Shown: one piece after another, positions 28,403 through 40,833 of the stretch
Numbering within the stretch: the stretch's first letter is position 1
Layout: every line of letters starts with the position of its first letter
From: DYRB01 sp963709645
GTDB taxonomy: Bacteria; Pseudomonadota; Gammaproteobacteria; Chromatiales; Chromatiaceae
DNA: 64,000 nt
Assembly: GCA_963709645.1 (NCBI GenBank)
Contig: CAVPXP010000031.1
Span: forward strand, 1 to 64,000
Direction: 5' to 3'
Notes under the pieces: generated by a model
Database searches by the model: none
The model's input: the letters and a program-made list of their open reading frames with translations, nothing else
What the model was told of the DNA's origin: nothing
Program-made: the position numbers and the translations under genes

Positions 28403-29581
28403 ATGTTCGAGCTTATGGATACACACAGCCAAAACGCAGTCATCAAAGTCATCGGGGTCGGTGGCGGCGGCGGAAACGCCGTCAACCACATGGCGGAGTC
28501 CTCCATCGAGGGGGTGGATTTCATCTGCGCCAACACCGATGCCCAGGCCCTCAAGCACACCAACATCAAGACCATCCTGCAACTGGGGACCGGAATCACC
28601 AAGGGCCTGGGAGCAGGGGCAAACCCGGAAGTCGGTCGACAAGCGGCACTCGAGGACAAGGAGCGCATCAAGGACGCCCTGGAGGGGGCCGACATGATCT
28701 TCATTACCGCCGGCATGGGCGGCGGGACGGGGACAGGGGCGGCACCGGTGGTCGCCGAAGTAGCCAAAGAACTGGGCATCCTGACCGTGGCCGTAGTCAC
28801 CAAGCCCTTCTCCTTCGAGGGCGGCAAGCGCCTGAAGATCGCCAATGAGGGGATTGCTGAACTGGCCAAGCACGTCGATTCCCTGATTACCATCCCCAAC
28901 GAGAAGCTGCTCGCCGTACTCGGCAAGGAGATGAGTCTGCTCAACGCCTTCAAGGCGGCCAACGACGTGCTGCTCAATGCAACCCAGGGTATTGCCGAAC
29001 TGATCACGCGTCGCGGCCTGATCAACGTCGATTTCGCCGACGTCAAGACCGTCATGGCCAACATGGGCGTTGCCATGATGGGCACCGGTGAGGCGAGCGG
29101 CCCCAACCGTGCCCGCGAGGCCGCGGAAAAGGCCATCAAGAGCCCGCTGCTGGAAGACGTCGATCTCGCTGGCGCCAAGGGCATCCTGGTCAACATCACC
29201 GCCGGGCCCTCACTTGCCATCGGCGAGTTCCACGAGGTTGGCGATACGGTGCGCGACTTCGCGGACGACGACGCCACGGTGGTGGTCGGGACCGTCATCG
29301 ACATGGATTTGGCCGAAGAGCTGCGCGTCACTGTGGTCGCCACTGGGCTGGGTGAGCGTCGTGCCGCCACCCTGCGCGCCGCGTCCAAGGACGAGCCGGC
29401 CATGCGCGTCGTCTCGGGCGGTCGCAACGATTCGGCGACTCCGGACTATCGCGAGATGGACCGCCCCGCCTACTACCGCCGGGTTCACACCGCCGGCGCC
29501 CAGGCCCAGGCCGAAGCGGGGGCGGAATCCGATCTGGACTACCTTGACATCCCTGCGTTCCTGCGGCGGCAAGCCGACTAG
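28403..29581 (+). CDS. ftsZ: Cell division protein FtsZ
   Basis: FtsZ is the tubulin-like GTPase that forms the division ring. The product is 392 residues. The tubulin signature GGGTGTG is at 106-112 and the T7 loop region NVDFADVKTVM follows. After a variable linker the conserved C-terminal peptide LDYLDIPAFLRRQAD binds FtsA and ZipA. The start ATG 28403 has a GAGG upstream. It is the last gene of the dcw operon. Confidence 0.98.
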   Translation: MFELMDTHSQNAVIKVIGVGGGGGNAVNHMAESSIEGVDFICANTDAQALKHTNIKTILQLGTGITKGLGAGANPEVGRQAALEDKERIKDALEGADMIFITAGMGGGTGTGAAPVVAEVAKELGILTVAVVTKPFSFEGGKRLKIANEGIAELAKHVDSLITIPNEKLLAVLGKEMSLLNAFKAANDVLLNATQGIAELITRRGLINVDFADVKTVMANMGVAMMGTGEASGPNRAREAAEKAIKSPLLEDVDLAGAKGILVNITAGPSLAIGEFHEVGDTVRDFADDDATVVVGTVIDMDLAEELRVTVVATGLGERRAATLRAASKDEPAMRVVSGGRNDSATPDYREMDRPAYYRRVHTAGAQAQAEAGAESDLDYLDIPAFLRRQAD

Positions 29582-29628
29582 GCGCCGACTCGCATCTGGC
29601 GGATCACCCAATTAATCAGATGATTCGC

Positions 29629-29657
29629 TTGCAAACTGTGTCTACGACTGATATTAA
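29629..29657 (+). promoter_or_regulatory. Candidate sigma70 promoter of lpxC
   Basis: TTGCAA at 29629-29634 and TATTAA at 29652-29657 are 17 bases apart, in the AT-rich ftsZ-lpxC interval (258 bases). Each hexamer matches consensus at four of six positions. lpxC starts about 180 bases downstream, leaving room for a leader. Confidence 0.5.
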
Positions 29658-29839
29658 TACGGGAAAACCCTAAGGCGGCGGCCGGGGCAGTGATGCCCGA
29701 CCGCCGCGGTGGGGCCGGAGAAGATACCAGATGTTGCTGGCCAACGCGTTGCCACGGGAAAGCCCCCTCGTGCGGTGCGCCCAGTCAGGTGTCGGATCTG
29801 GACGAGTCCATGTCAGGATGCGACCGGAGACACAGCGCG

Positions 29840-30754
29840 ATGATCAGGCAGCGAACTCTCAGAAACGTGATTCGAGCGACCGGCGTCGGTCTGCATACCG
29901 GCGAGAAGATCGACCTAACCCTGCGTCCGGCAGCCCCGGATACCGGGATTGTGTTCCGGCGCGTGGACCTGACCCCGCCGGTAGAGATTAAGGCAACCCC
30001 CTGTAACGTAGGTGACACGCGGCTGTCGACCACCCTGACACAGGGTAACGTGCGCATTTCGACGGTCGAGCACCTGCTGTCTGCGCTCGCGGGACTCGGG
30101 ATCGACAATGCCTACGTGGAGGTCAGCGCGGCCGAAGTTCCCATCATGGACGGCAGCGCCGGACCTTTCGTATTCCTCATCCAGTCCGCCGGGGTCGAGG
30201 AGCAGAGCCGGCCCAAGCGCTTCATCCGCATCAAGCGGAGGGTGGCGGTGGAAGAGGCCGGCAAGTACGCCATCTTCGAGCCCTATGACGGATTCAAGGT
30301 TGAGTTCTCCATCGACTTCGATCATCCGGCCTTCGCCTCCCGATCACAGACGGCCACGGTGGACTTTTCGACCACCTCCTTCGTTAAGGAGGTCAGCCGC
30401 GCCCGAACCTTCGGATTCCTGCGCGACATCGAGGCCCTACGCCAGCAGAACCTAGCCCTCGGCGGCAGCATGGACAATGCCGTGGTGGTCGACGACTACC
30501 GGGTCCTCAACGACGAAGGACTGCGTTACGAGGACGAGTTCGTTCGACACAAAATCCTTGACGCCTTCGGCGACCTTTACCTCCTCGGGCACAGCCTGAT
30601 CGGGTCCTTCCGCGGCCATAAGTCCGGGCATGCGCTCAACAACCGACTGCTGCGGGCGCTGATCGCGGACACACAGGCGTGGGAAGAGGTCACCTTCGAA
30701 GACAACGAACCCGCGCCCATCTCCTACGGACCGCGCCCCTTAGCGGTATCCTGA
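29840..30754 (+). CDS. lpxC: UDP-3-O-acyl-N-acetylglucosamine deacetylase LpxC
   Basis: LpxC is the zinc enzyme committing lipid A synthesis. The product is 304 residues, as in E. coli. Zinc ligands and catalytic blocks are visible: STVEHLLSALAGLGIDNAYVE with the first histidine, EVPIMDGSAGPFVFLI, and the HKILDAFGDLYLLG and GHSLIGSFRGHKSGHALNN region with the remaining His and Asp residues. ATG 29840 was chosen because it aligns with MIKQRTLKR. The 3' end overlaps the convergent dciA gene by 31 bases. Confidence 0.97.
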   Translation: MIRQRTLRNVIRATGVGLHTGEKIDLTLRPAAPDTGIVFRRVDLTPPVEIKATPCNVGDTRLSTTLTQGNVRISTVEHLLSALAGLGIDNAYVEVSAAEVPIMDGSAGPFVFLIQSAGVEEQSRPKRFIRIKRRVAVEEAGKYAIFEPYDGFKVEFSIDFDHPAFASRSQTATVDFSTTSFVKEVSRARTFGFLRDIEALRQQNLALGGSMDNAVVVDDYRVLNDEGLRYEDEFVRHKILDAFGDLYLLGHSLIGSFRGHKSGHALNNRLLRALIADTQAWEEVTFEDNEPAPISYGPRPLAVS

Positions 30755-31200
30755 TCCGGCGCCGATCCGCTTCCGGCCAGCCGCAGCAAGGCGGCGGCCA
30801 GGTCGGCGTCGTCCATGTTCGCCGCAGCCACTTTCAGGTGCTCAACCGTCGCCTGGGACAGCCTGGGCGCCGTCCCTGCGCCATCCGGGCGCACCCCTTT
30901 GTCCGCCGCTGGGGCAACCCGCACCCGCACCTCGGCCACAACTGCGCCCTTCGCGCGCAATCCGGCCAACAGGTCGGGCACTGCAAAGCGCAATCGCGAG
31001 GCCCAGGCTGGCCCATCCGTGAGGAGCCAGAGCCGGTTTCCATCTTGGGTCGCATGAAGACAGTGCGGTCGCAGTTCCGCCGCCAGCGCGCCCTGCGCCG
31101 TCGCGAGTATCCGGGCGTCGCGCTCGACGCCCTCCAACAGCCCCGCGGCGGACTGATTCCTGCGCAGAAAACTATTGATGTGAAGGGATTTCTCTGACAT
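30724..31200 (-). CDS. DUF721 / DciA-like protein (replicative helicase loader family)
   Basis: The protein has 158 residues. Its N-terminus (LHINSFLRRNQSAAGLLEGVERDARIL) and central part (LWLLTDGPAWASRLRFAVPDLLAGLRAKG) match the DUF721 family, which includes DciA, the ancestral loader of the DnaB helicase. The location opposite lpxC and next to secA is the usual gammaproteobacterial location of the gene. I chose ATG 31200 because upstream residues do not look coding. The Ala-rich C-terminus overlaps the lpxC end. Confidence 0.75.
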   Translation of the reverse strand: MSEKSLHINSFLRRNQSAAGLLEGVERDARILATAQGALAAELRPHCLHATQDGNRLWLLTDGPAWASRLRFAVPDLLAGLRAKGAVVAEVRVRVAPAADKGVRPDGAGTAPRLSQATVEHLKVAAANMDDADLAAALLRLAGSGSAPDQDTAKGRGP

Positions 31201-31364
31201 CCGTCGGGGCTGGTGGACTGCGGATACGGCCTGCACTATCGCCAAACCGCCAGGCAAAACAGCATTGAATATAGACCATCGCGGGCACTTTTGTGGAAAA
31301 AACCTTGAATTAAGAGGTGCTGAGCTGGTACCTTTGCACAAGTTTTATTTATTGCGAGGCCTCG

Positions 31365-32369
31365 ATGAAGCGACACATCCTAGTGCCACTGGACCGTAGA
31401 AGGTCCGCGAAAGGCAGCGCGTTGATCGGTATTGTGGCGGCCCTGGTGCTAGCCGTCGTCGCAGGTGGGATCGGGGTCTGGCTTGGAAGCCAGGGGCTGA
31501 TGAGCCTGGAACTCGGGAGTGCTGCGCTGGCCTCCCCATGGACGCAAAAAGGCACCCTTCCGGAGGCCGAGGCAGCGCCTTCAGTCCAGCAGGTGTGCGA
31601 GGACATCGACCCGCACGAGCAGGAGTTCGGCGCCCACATCGACGCCGTCGCGGGCCAAGTTGGCCTGATGCAGGCCGAAATTCTGCGGTTGAACGCCCTC
31701 GGAGAGCGGCTCGTCAAGATGGCCGACCTCGACGAGCAGGAGTTCGACTTCCATAATCCCCCACCGCAGGGCGGCCCAGACACAGACTCTTCCGACCGCC
31801 CCGCCGCTATCGACGCCTTGGCGGAGGAACTGGCCCAGGTGCTGAGCGAGCTCGGCGACCGCGATCGCAAGCTGACCCTCCTCGAAGAATTGATCATGAA
31901 GCGCCACCTCGGGGACCCCGGGGAGCAGACCGCCCTCTCGGGCTGGCCGATCCGGTCAGGTTACATCACATCGACCTTCGGCTTCCGCAAGGACCCCTAC
32001 CGCGGCCGCGGCGCCTTCCACAAGGGGGTCGACTTCGCTGGAGCTCGGGGGTCCCCAGTACTCGCCGTGGCCGAGGGCGTGGTCACCTTCAGCGGCAAGC
32101 AGAGCGGCTATGGCAATCTGGTGGAGATCCGCCACAACGACGGGCTGGTCACACGCTACGGCCATTGCCAGAAACTCCTCGTCAGCGAGGGCGCGGTTAT
32201 CAATCGCGGCCAGACCATTGCGACCCTGGGCTCCACCGGGCGCTCCACGGGGCCCCACGTCCACTTCGAAGTCCTGGTGGGCGGCAAGCAGGTCAACCCC
32301 CTCACGTACATCGACCGGACCAATCTCGCCGCCGATACCCGCTCAGCCCAGAGCCGCTCGGACGGCTAA
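31365..32369 (+). CDS. M23-family peptidoglycan endopeptidase with N-terminal membrane anchor
   Basis: The product has 334 residues. It has an N-terminal membrane segment (ALIGIVAALVLAVVAGGIGVWLG), then a periplasmic region predicted to be helical or coiled-coil (QVGLMQAEILRLNALGERL, ELAQVLSELGDRDRKL), then the M23 LytM domain. The domain has the zinc ligands HKGVDFAG (H and D), the GHCQKL segment and HVHFEV, so it looks catalytically competent. ATG 31365 has GAGG upstream. This M23 gene sits between dciA and secA in many purple sulfur bacteria and pseudomonads, in place of E. coli secM. Confidence 0.9.
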   Translation: MKRHILVPLDRRRSAKGSALIGIVAALVLAVVAGGIGVWLGSQGLMSLELGSAALASPWTQKGTLPEAEAAPSVQQVCEDIDPHEQEFGAHIDAVAGQVGLMQAEILRLNALGERLVKMADLDEQEFDFHNPPPQGGPDTDSSDRPAAIDALAEELAQVLSELGDRDRKLTLLEELIMKRHLGDPGEQTALSGWPIRSGYITSTFGFRKDPYRGRGAFHKGVDFAGARGSPVLAVAEGVVTFSGKQSGYGNLVEIRHNDGLVTRYGHCQKLLVSEGAVINRGQTIATLGSTGRSTGPHVHFEVLVGGKQVNPLTYIDRTNLAADTRSAQSRSDG

Positions 32370-32591
32370 CCGCGACCTTTTGCGCCTCAGGTTGTCGCAA
32401 GGGCCTCTGTAGACCTTTGCGACGCCCTGGCCCATCCAGCCATTCCCCGCTCTCCAACGCCACCTGATTTACCAGGCTCTGCGCCGCCCTCCAGGCACCC
32501 GGTAACGCCCATTGAAGTCCCGCCCCGCCCAGCCTGCGAGGCGCGGGCTTTTCCAGTATGATTCGCGCATTTTTTCACGCTGGTCCGTCCT

Positions 32592-35423
<2,832 letters not shown>

Positions 35424-35435
35424 GGCGAGACGTCC

Positions 35436-36650
35436 ATGGCCCTTGCCTTTCACCCAGTCCCGGGTGTGCGGCTCGGCACGGCTGCCGCCGGCATCCGCTA
35501 CCCGGACCGCCAGGACCTGCTCCTGATGGAGTTCCCAGCCGGTGCAACCTGCGCCGCGGTCTTCACCCGCAATGCCTTCTGCGCTGCCCCAGTGGTCGTG
35601 GCGCGCCGCCACATTGCGGCGGCCAACACCCGCTTCCTCCTGATCAACTCCGGCAACGCCAACGCCGGGACCGGCCGCCGCGGCCTGACCGACGCAATCG
35701 CCAGTTGCGAGGCAGTTGCCCAGCTCACCGGCTGCGCCTTGGAGGAGGTCCTGCCCTTCTCCACCGGGGTCATCGGTGAATACCTGCCGGTGGACCGCCT
35801 CGCAGCCGCCTTGCCAGCGACCGTAGCGGCCCTGCGGGATGACGGCTGGGAAGGGGCGGCCAGGGCCATCATGACCACAGACACTGTCCCCAAGCTCGTC
35901 TCCCGGCGCTTCGCCGTCGGGGTCTCCGGCGCCGAGACCAACGCCACGCTGACGGGGATCTGCAAGGGGGCGGGGATGATCCGTCCGGACATGGCGACCA
36001 TGCTCGCGTATCTCGCGACCGATGCCGCCGTAGACCGCGACCTGCTCCAGGCTTGCCTTCAGGAGGCTGTTGACGTCTCCTTCAACGCCATCACCGTGGA
36101 CGGCGATACCTCCACCAACGACGCTTGCGTTCTGGCCGCCGCCGGGACCCTGGGCAACCCCCTGATCACCGACCCCCAATCGACGGACTACCTCGCCCTG
36201 CGTCAGGCGGTGACCGCTGTCTGCCAGGAACTGGCCACCGCCATCGTCCGGGACGGCGAAGGGGCCACCAAGCTGGTGACCATTCTGGTCGAGGAGGCCG
36301 CTGACCCGGCCGAGGCCAGGCGGGTCGCCGATGCCATCGCCCATTCCCCCCTGGTCAAGACCGCACTCTTCGCTTCGGACCCCAACTGGGGGCGCATACT
36401 CGCGGCGGTCGGCCGCGCCGGGGTGGACCACCTCGACATCGATCGAGTCCGTGTCTGGCTTGGCGATACCCTCATCGTCAGCGACGGCGGGCGCGCCGCT
36501 GCCTACACCGAGGCCGCTGGCCGGGCCGTCATGGCCGAGAAAGAGATCCTCATCAGCGTCTCCCTAGGCCGCGGCGAGGCGGGGACCCGGGTTCTGACCT
36601 GCGATCTGTCCTACGACTACGTCCGTATTAACGCCGAATACCGCAGCTGA
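35436..36650 (+). CDS. argJ: Bifunctional ornithine acetyltransferase / N-acetylglutamate synthase ArgJ
   Basis: ArgJ recycles the acetyl group between acetylornithine and glutamate in arginine synthesis. The 404-residue precursor is cleaved before a threonine; here the self-cleavage motif KGAGMIRPDMATML places that residue at T188. The ornithine-binding and oxyanion residues in FSTGVIGEYLP and the C-terminal EYRS are visible. The frame is clean and starts 12 bases after secA. An argE-type gene is also present downstream (broken frame); cells with ArgJ do not strictly need ArgE. Confidence 0.96.
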   Translation: MALAFHPVPGVRLGTAAAGIRYPDRQDLLLMEFPAGATCAAVFTRNAFCAAPVVVARRHIAAANTRFLLINSGNANAGTGRRGLTDAIASCEAVAQLTGCALEEVLPFSTGVIGEYLPVDRLAAALPATVAALRDDGWEGAARAIMTTDTVPKLVSRRFAVGVSGAETNATLTGICKGAGMIRPDMATMLAYLATDAAVDRDLLQACLQEAVDVSFNAITVDGDTSTNDACVLAAAGTLGNPLITDPQSTDYLALRQAVTAVCQELATAIVRDGEGATKLVTILVEEAADPAEARRVADAIAHSPLVKTALFASDPNWGRILAAVGRAGVDHLDIDRVRVWLGDTLIVSDGGRAAAYTEAAGRAVMAEKEILISVSLGRGEAGTRVLTCDLSYDYVRINAEYRS

Positions 36651-36662
36651 GGCAGCAGCCCT

Positions 36663-37638
36663 GTGTGCCCCACGGCCTCGGCATCACCAGGGCGCATCCA
36701 CGTGGCCGCCGGGGCCATCGAGACGCCTCCGGCCGCATTTTGGTCGCACGCCGACCCCGAGGGGGTCCACCAGGGCGGGCTCTGGGAGTTCCCTGGGGGC
36801 AAGATCGAGCCCGGCGAGGCCGCTAGCCGAGGGTCTTGCTCGGGAGCTGTGGGAGGAATTGGGGGTTCGGGTCCTCGCCTCCCGCCCGCTGATCCGAGTC
36901 CATCACGACTATGGGGACCGCCACGTCCTGCTCGATGTCCACCGGGTCACCGCCTACTCTGGCCAGCCGGTCGGCCGAGAGGGCCAGCCCCTGGCTTGGC
37001 TCACCCCCGAGACCATGGACCCCGCCGCCTTCCCCGCCGCGGATCGGCCCATCATCACGGCGCTGCGCTTACCCCAGCTCTACCTCATCACCGGAGCCGA
37101 CCCGACCACGCCAGACGCCTTTCTCAAGCGCCTCTCCGCCGCCCTCGGGCACGGGGTGCGTCTGGTGCAGCTGCGCGCCCATGGACTCCCCCCCGTCGCC
37201 TACGCCCGGCTGGCCGAGGCGGCCTTCGCCCTGTGCGAAGGGACCGGGGCCAGGCTGATCCTCAACGTCGACCCGGACCTCGCCCGTGACCTCCCCGGAC
37301 ACGGCCTGCACCTCACCGGCGAACGCCTGTGGCGCCTGGGCCAGCGCCCGGAGACCTCGGGGTCTGTTTGCGGGGCCTCTTGCCACAACGCCCGCGACCT
37401 CCAGCGGGCCGCGGACCTCGGGCTCGACTACGCCCTACTCGCCCCAGTCCAGCCCACCCTGACCCACCCCGGCGCGCCGCCGCTCGGCTGGAAACGCTTC
37501 GGCGAGCTGACGGATCTGGCCGCCCTCCCCGTCTATGCCCTCGGGGGTTTAAGTCCCGCCGACCTCGATGCCGCGATCCAGCATGGCGCCCAGGGCATCG
37601 CGGCAATTCGGGGCCTCTGGTCGCCCAGCATGGGCTAG
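36663..37638 (+). CDS. Nudix (MutT-like) hydrolase fused to a ThiE-like domain, frameshifted
   Basis: A two-domain protein conserved after argJ/secA in gammaproteobacteria. It has an N-terminal Nudix domain of the 8-oxo-dGTP type and a C-terminal thiamine-phosphate-synthase-like TIM barrel. The Nudix box appears as WEFPGGKIEPGEAA followed, one frame over, by ARELWEELGV, so an extra G in the GAGGG at about 36829 breaks it. Two more shifts near 36722 and at the CCCC near 36757 are needed to read DASGRILVARRPEGV. The ThiE-like part (LYLITGADPTTPDAFLKRL, VRLVQLRA, LGLDYALLAPVQPT, ALGGLSPADLDAA) reads cleanly to the stop at 37638. All three lesions look like single-base indels, two of them in homopolymers. 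Confidence 0.8.
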
Positions 37639-37710
37639 GCCGGGGCCTTGCCTGGGCAGCCCAACACCCCCAAGTTCGCAGTTCATTTCCTGGTCAGTCG
37701 GAGAGCGCCG

Positions 37711-38531
37711 GTGGAGCAGCATGAGCTGAGGGTCTTGAAGCCCGAGGAATACTTCATCGAGGTCGAGCCGTACTACGAGCCCGTGGCCGATGAGGTCAGG
37801 ATCTTCGAGGCGGCCTACGCCAACGGCCTGCCGATCCTGCTCAAGGGGCCCACGGGGTGCGGCAAGACGCGCTTCATGGAGTACATGGCGTGGCGCCTCA
37901 GGCGCCCACTCATCACCGTTTCTTGCCACGATGACCTGACATCCTCAGACCTTGTGGGGCGCTTCCTGGTCAAGGGCGGAGAGACCATCTGGGTGGACGG
38001 CCCCCTGGCCCGGGCCGTGCGGGCAGGAGGCATCTGCTACCTGGACGAGGTGGTCGAGGCCCGCAAGGACACCACGGTGGTGATCCACCCCCTGGCCGAT
38101 GACCGCCGGGTGTTCCCCATCGAGAAACTCGGCGAGCTCTTGGAGGCCCCCACCGAGTTCTGCCTGGCCATGTCGTACAACCCCGGCTATCAGAGCGTGC
38201 TTAAGGACCTTAAGCAGAGCACCGGCAGCGCTTCGTGGCGCTGGAGTTCGCCTACCCCGCGGCGGCCTTGGAGCAGACCATTGTCGAGCGCGAGTCCGGC
38301 ATCGACGCGGCCCTGGCCCGGCAATTGGTCAAGTTCGCCCACATGACCCGCAACCTCAAGGGGCAGGGGCTGGACGAGGGGGCATCGACCCGGCTTCTGG
38401 TCCACGCCGCCAAGCTGATCCACTCCGGGGTCGCCCCGGTGGTCGCCTGCCGCAGCGCCATCGCCCAGGCACTGACCGATGACGCCGACATGCTCTCGGC
38501 GGTCAACGAGCTGAGCGCGTCTCTGTTTTGA
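37711..38531 (+). CDS. cbbQ: CbbQ/NorQ-type MoxR AAA+ ATPase (one frameshift)
   Basis: The CbbQ and NorQ AAA+ ATPases work with a VWA partner (CbbO or NorD) to remodel a metalloenzyme; CbbQO reactivates inhibited RuBisCO. GTG 37711 gives VEQHELRVLKPEEYFIEVEPYYEP, close to known CbbQ N-termini. Walker A GPTGCGKTRF and Walker B ICYLDEVVEA are intact, as is AMSYNPGYQSVLKDLKQST. A missing C at 38222-38224 (ACCGG for ACCCGG) shifts the frame before RQRFVALEFAYP, which then reads to the stop at 38531. No RuBisCO genes are in the window, so the CbbQ name rests on sequence resemblance and on cbbO next door. Confidence 0.75.
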
Positions 38532-38582
38532 CCGTTCCGATCTCCAACGCACCCCCTGTCGGCGCACGAACTCGAGGAGCGC

Positions 38583-40696
38583 ATGGACGTCTACCTCGAC
38601 CCTGCCCTGTCGTCGCGCCGCACCGCCGCCGGTCCAGCGCTGCGAGCTGGCCGCCTTCCCGGCTCGGGAACAGCGCTTCGTGCTGCATTGGGGGGCGGTG
38701 ATCGCCCGCGACAACGCGGAGCTGGCCTACCAGTTCACCGCCTTCGCCCCGCGCGGGATGCGGCTCATGGACCTCGATGCCATGGAATCCTGGCTGCTCT
38801 ACGCCATGGATCTCTACGACAAGAAGGGCCAGGTCCCGGCGATCCGCGCCTTTCAGGACGTGGAGGGCTTCGCGGCCAATATGCAGGAGCGCCTGGCCGG
38901 CGTCGTGCTGGAGGACGTTGCCGGAGTGCTGGAGCGCTTCGTCTGCGGGCTCAACGGGCGCGTCCTGCGCATCGCCGCGGGCGAGCGCTGCCATACCGAC
39001 ACTGAGACGATCTTTCTGCCCGCGGTCGTCGGACGCCTGCCGGAGAAGGAGGCGAATTTCCGGCTCTACAAGGCGATGACCGTCCACCAGTGGGCCCAGG
39101 GATGGTACGGCACCTGGCGCGGCGGCGTGCTGCTCGAGACCGTCGCTCGCGGCGAGTCCACACGGTCCGCCCTCGACCTCTTCCACGCCTTGGAGACGGT
39201 CCGGCTGGATGCCTGCATCGAGCGCGACTTTCCCGGGCTGCACCGGGACATGCAGGCCCTGCGCCTCGCGCTGGACGCCACAGGTCCGGCGGATGCCGCG
39301 GACTGGCATGACCTGGTGCGACCACTGCGCGACCCTGCCGCGCGGGTGCGGGACACCCTGATGCTGTGGGCGGCGCTGGCCGGGCGTCGGGCCCCGTCCT
39401 GCTGCTACCGCGGCGAGCTGCTGCCGGAGGCCGTGCGCGCCCGGATGGAGATCCGTGCCGCACTCGAGCGCGACCGCTTCCGCATCGCCCTGGCCAAGCT
39501 GATCGAGGAGCAGGACGGCCCGCCCCCGGGCGAGGACCGGCCAGACGCGGAGACACTGCCGGAGACCCGCGACCGCATCGCGCACTCGCGACCAAGGAGG
39601 ACCCGGACATGCCGGACGGCTTCACCTACGAGCTGTTCCTCGACGGCAAGCCGGTGGCCCCGCCGGAGGACGTGGTCTCGACCATGGAGAGCATCATCCA
39701 GGACCACGGCGAGATCCCGCCGGAGTATCTGGTCGCCGCCGGCCCCGGACTCTACAAGCGGGGCCTGGGCGGCGAGAGCAAGGACGCCGACAGTCCGTCT
39801 GGGCCGGGACCTACCACGAGGAGGGCGCCTTCGTCTACGACGAGTGGGACTACAGCCGCCAGCACCACCGCAAGGGCTGGTGCGTCCTGCGCGAGCACGA
39901 GGTCAAGCCGGCCGGTCTGGCCTTCTACGACCGGACGCTGCGCAAGTACGGCGGACTCATCAAGTCCCTGCGGCGCACCTTCGAGGTGCTGCGCGGCGAG
40001 GACCGCATCCTGAAGCGCCAGCCCTACGGCGAGGACGTGGACATCGACGCCCTGGTGGAGGCCTATGCCGACGCCCGGGTCGGCCTGGAGATGGACGAGC
40101 GGCTCTTCACCCGCCGCCAGCAGGACGAGCGCAACATCGCCGTCATGCTCATGGTGGACATGTCCGGCTCCACCAAGGGCTGGATCAACGACGCCGAGCG
40201 CGAGGCCCTGATCCTGCTCTCCGAGGCCCTGGAGACCCTGGGCGACCGCTTCGCCATCTACGGCTTCTCCGGCTGGACGCGCAAGCGCTGCGAGGCCTAC
40301 CCCATCAAGCGCTTCGAGGAGCCCTACGACGAGTCTGGCCAAGGGCCGCATCTGCGGCATCGAGCCGCGTGACTACACCCGCATGGGCGCCCCCATCCGC
40401 CACCTGACCAGTCTGCTGCGCGACCAGGACGCGCGCATCAAGCTCCTCATCACCCTCTCCGACGGCAAGCCGGACGACTACGACCCCAGTACCGCGGCGA
40501 GTACGGCATCGAGGACACCCGCCAGGCCCTGTTCGAGGCCCGCCTGGACGGGGTCCACCCCTTCTGCATCACCATCGACGAGGCCGGGCCCGAGTACCTG
40601 CCGCACATGTACGGCGCCGCCAACTACACCCTGGTGGCCGACGTGGCCCGGCTGCCGGCCAAGGTCTCGGAGATCTACCGCCGGCTGACGAGTTGA
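38583..40696 (+). CDS. cbbO: CbbO/NorD-type VWA-domain protein (five frameshifts)
   Basis: This is the VWA-domain partner of the upstream AAA+ ATPase, about 700 residues when the frames are joined. The N-terminal helical part reads MDVYLDP, then, after a shift near 38630, VQRCELAAFPAREQRFVLHWGAVIARDN. Further shifts occur near 39583, 39795, 40335 and 40488. The VWA MIDAS motif DMSGST (MVDMSGSTKGW, near 40155) and TLSDGKPDDY are present. The end is at TGA 40694-40696. The true start is uncertain; coding resemblance begins just upstream of ATG 38583 (AHELEERM). Five indels in one 2.1-kb gene with otherwise strong conservation suggest local sequence errors, but pseudogenisation is possible. Confidence 0.7.
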
Positions 40697-40762
40697 CCCC
40701 GGTCTGCGCCCAATCCCTCAGGACCTCGCCCCCGCAGCCGCCTCGCGGGCCCCTTTAACCCG

Positions 40763-40791
40763 TTGACTTGCCCCGAGCAGGGCCCTAACTT
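40763..40791 (+). promoter_or_regulatory. Candidate sigma70 promoter of nadA
   Basis: TTGACT at 40763-40768 and TAACTT at 40786-40791 are separated by 17 bases, ending 43 bases before the nadA start. The -35 match is strong (five of six), the -10 weak (three of six). Confidence 0.4.
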
Positions 40792-40833
40792 CTGTTTATC
40801 AGGTCCAGACCTCGCGTCCGCAGTGGAGACCCC

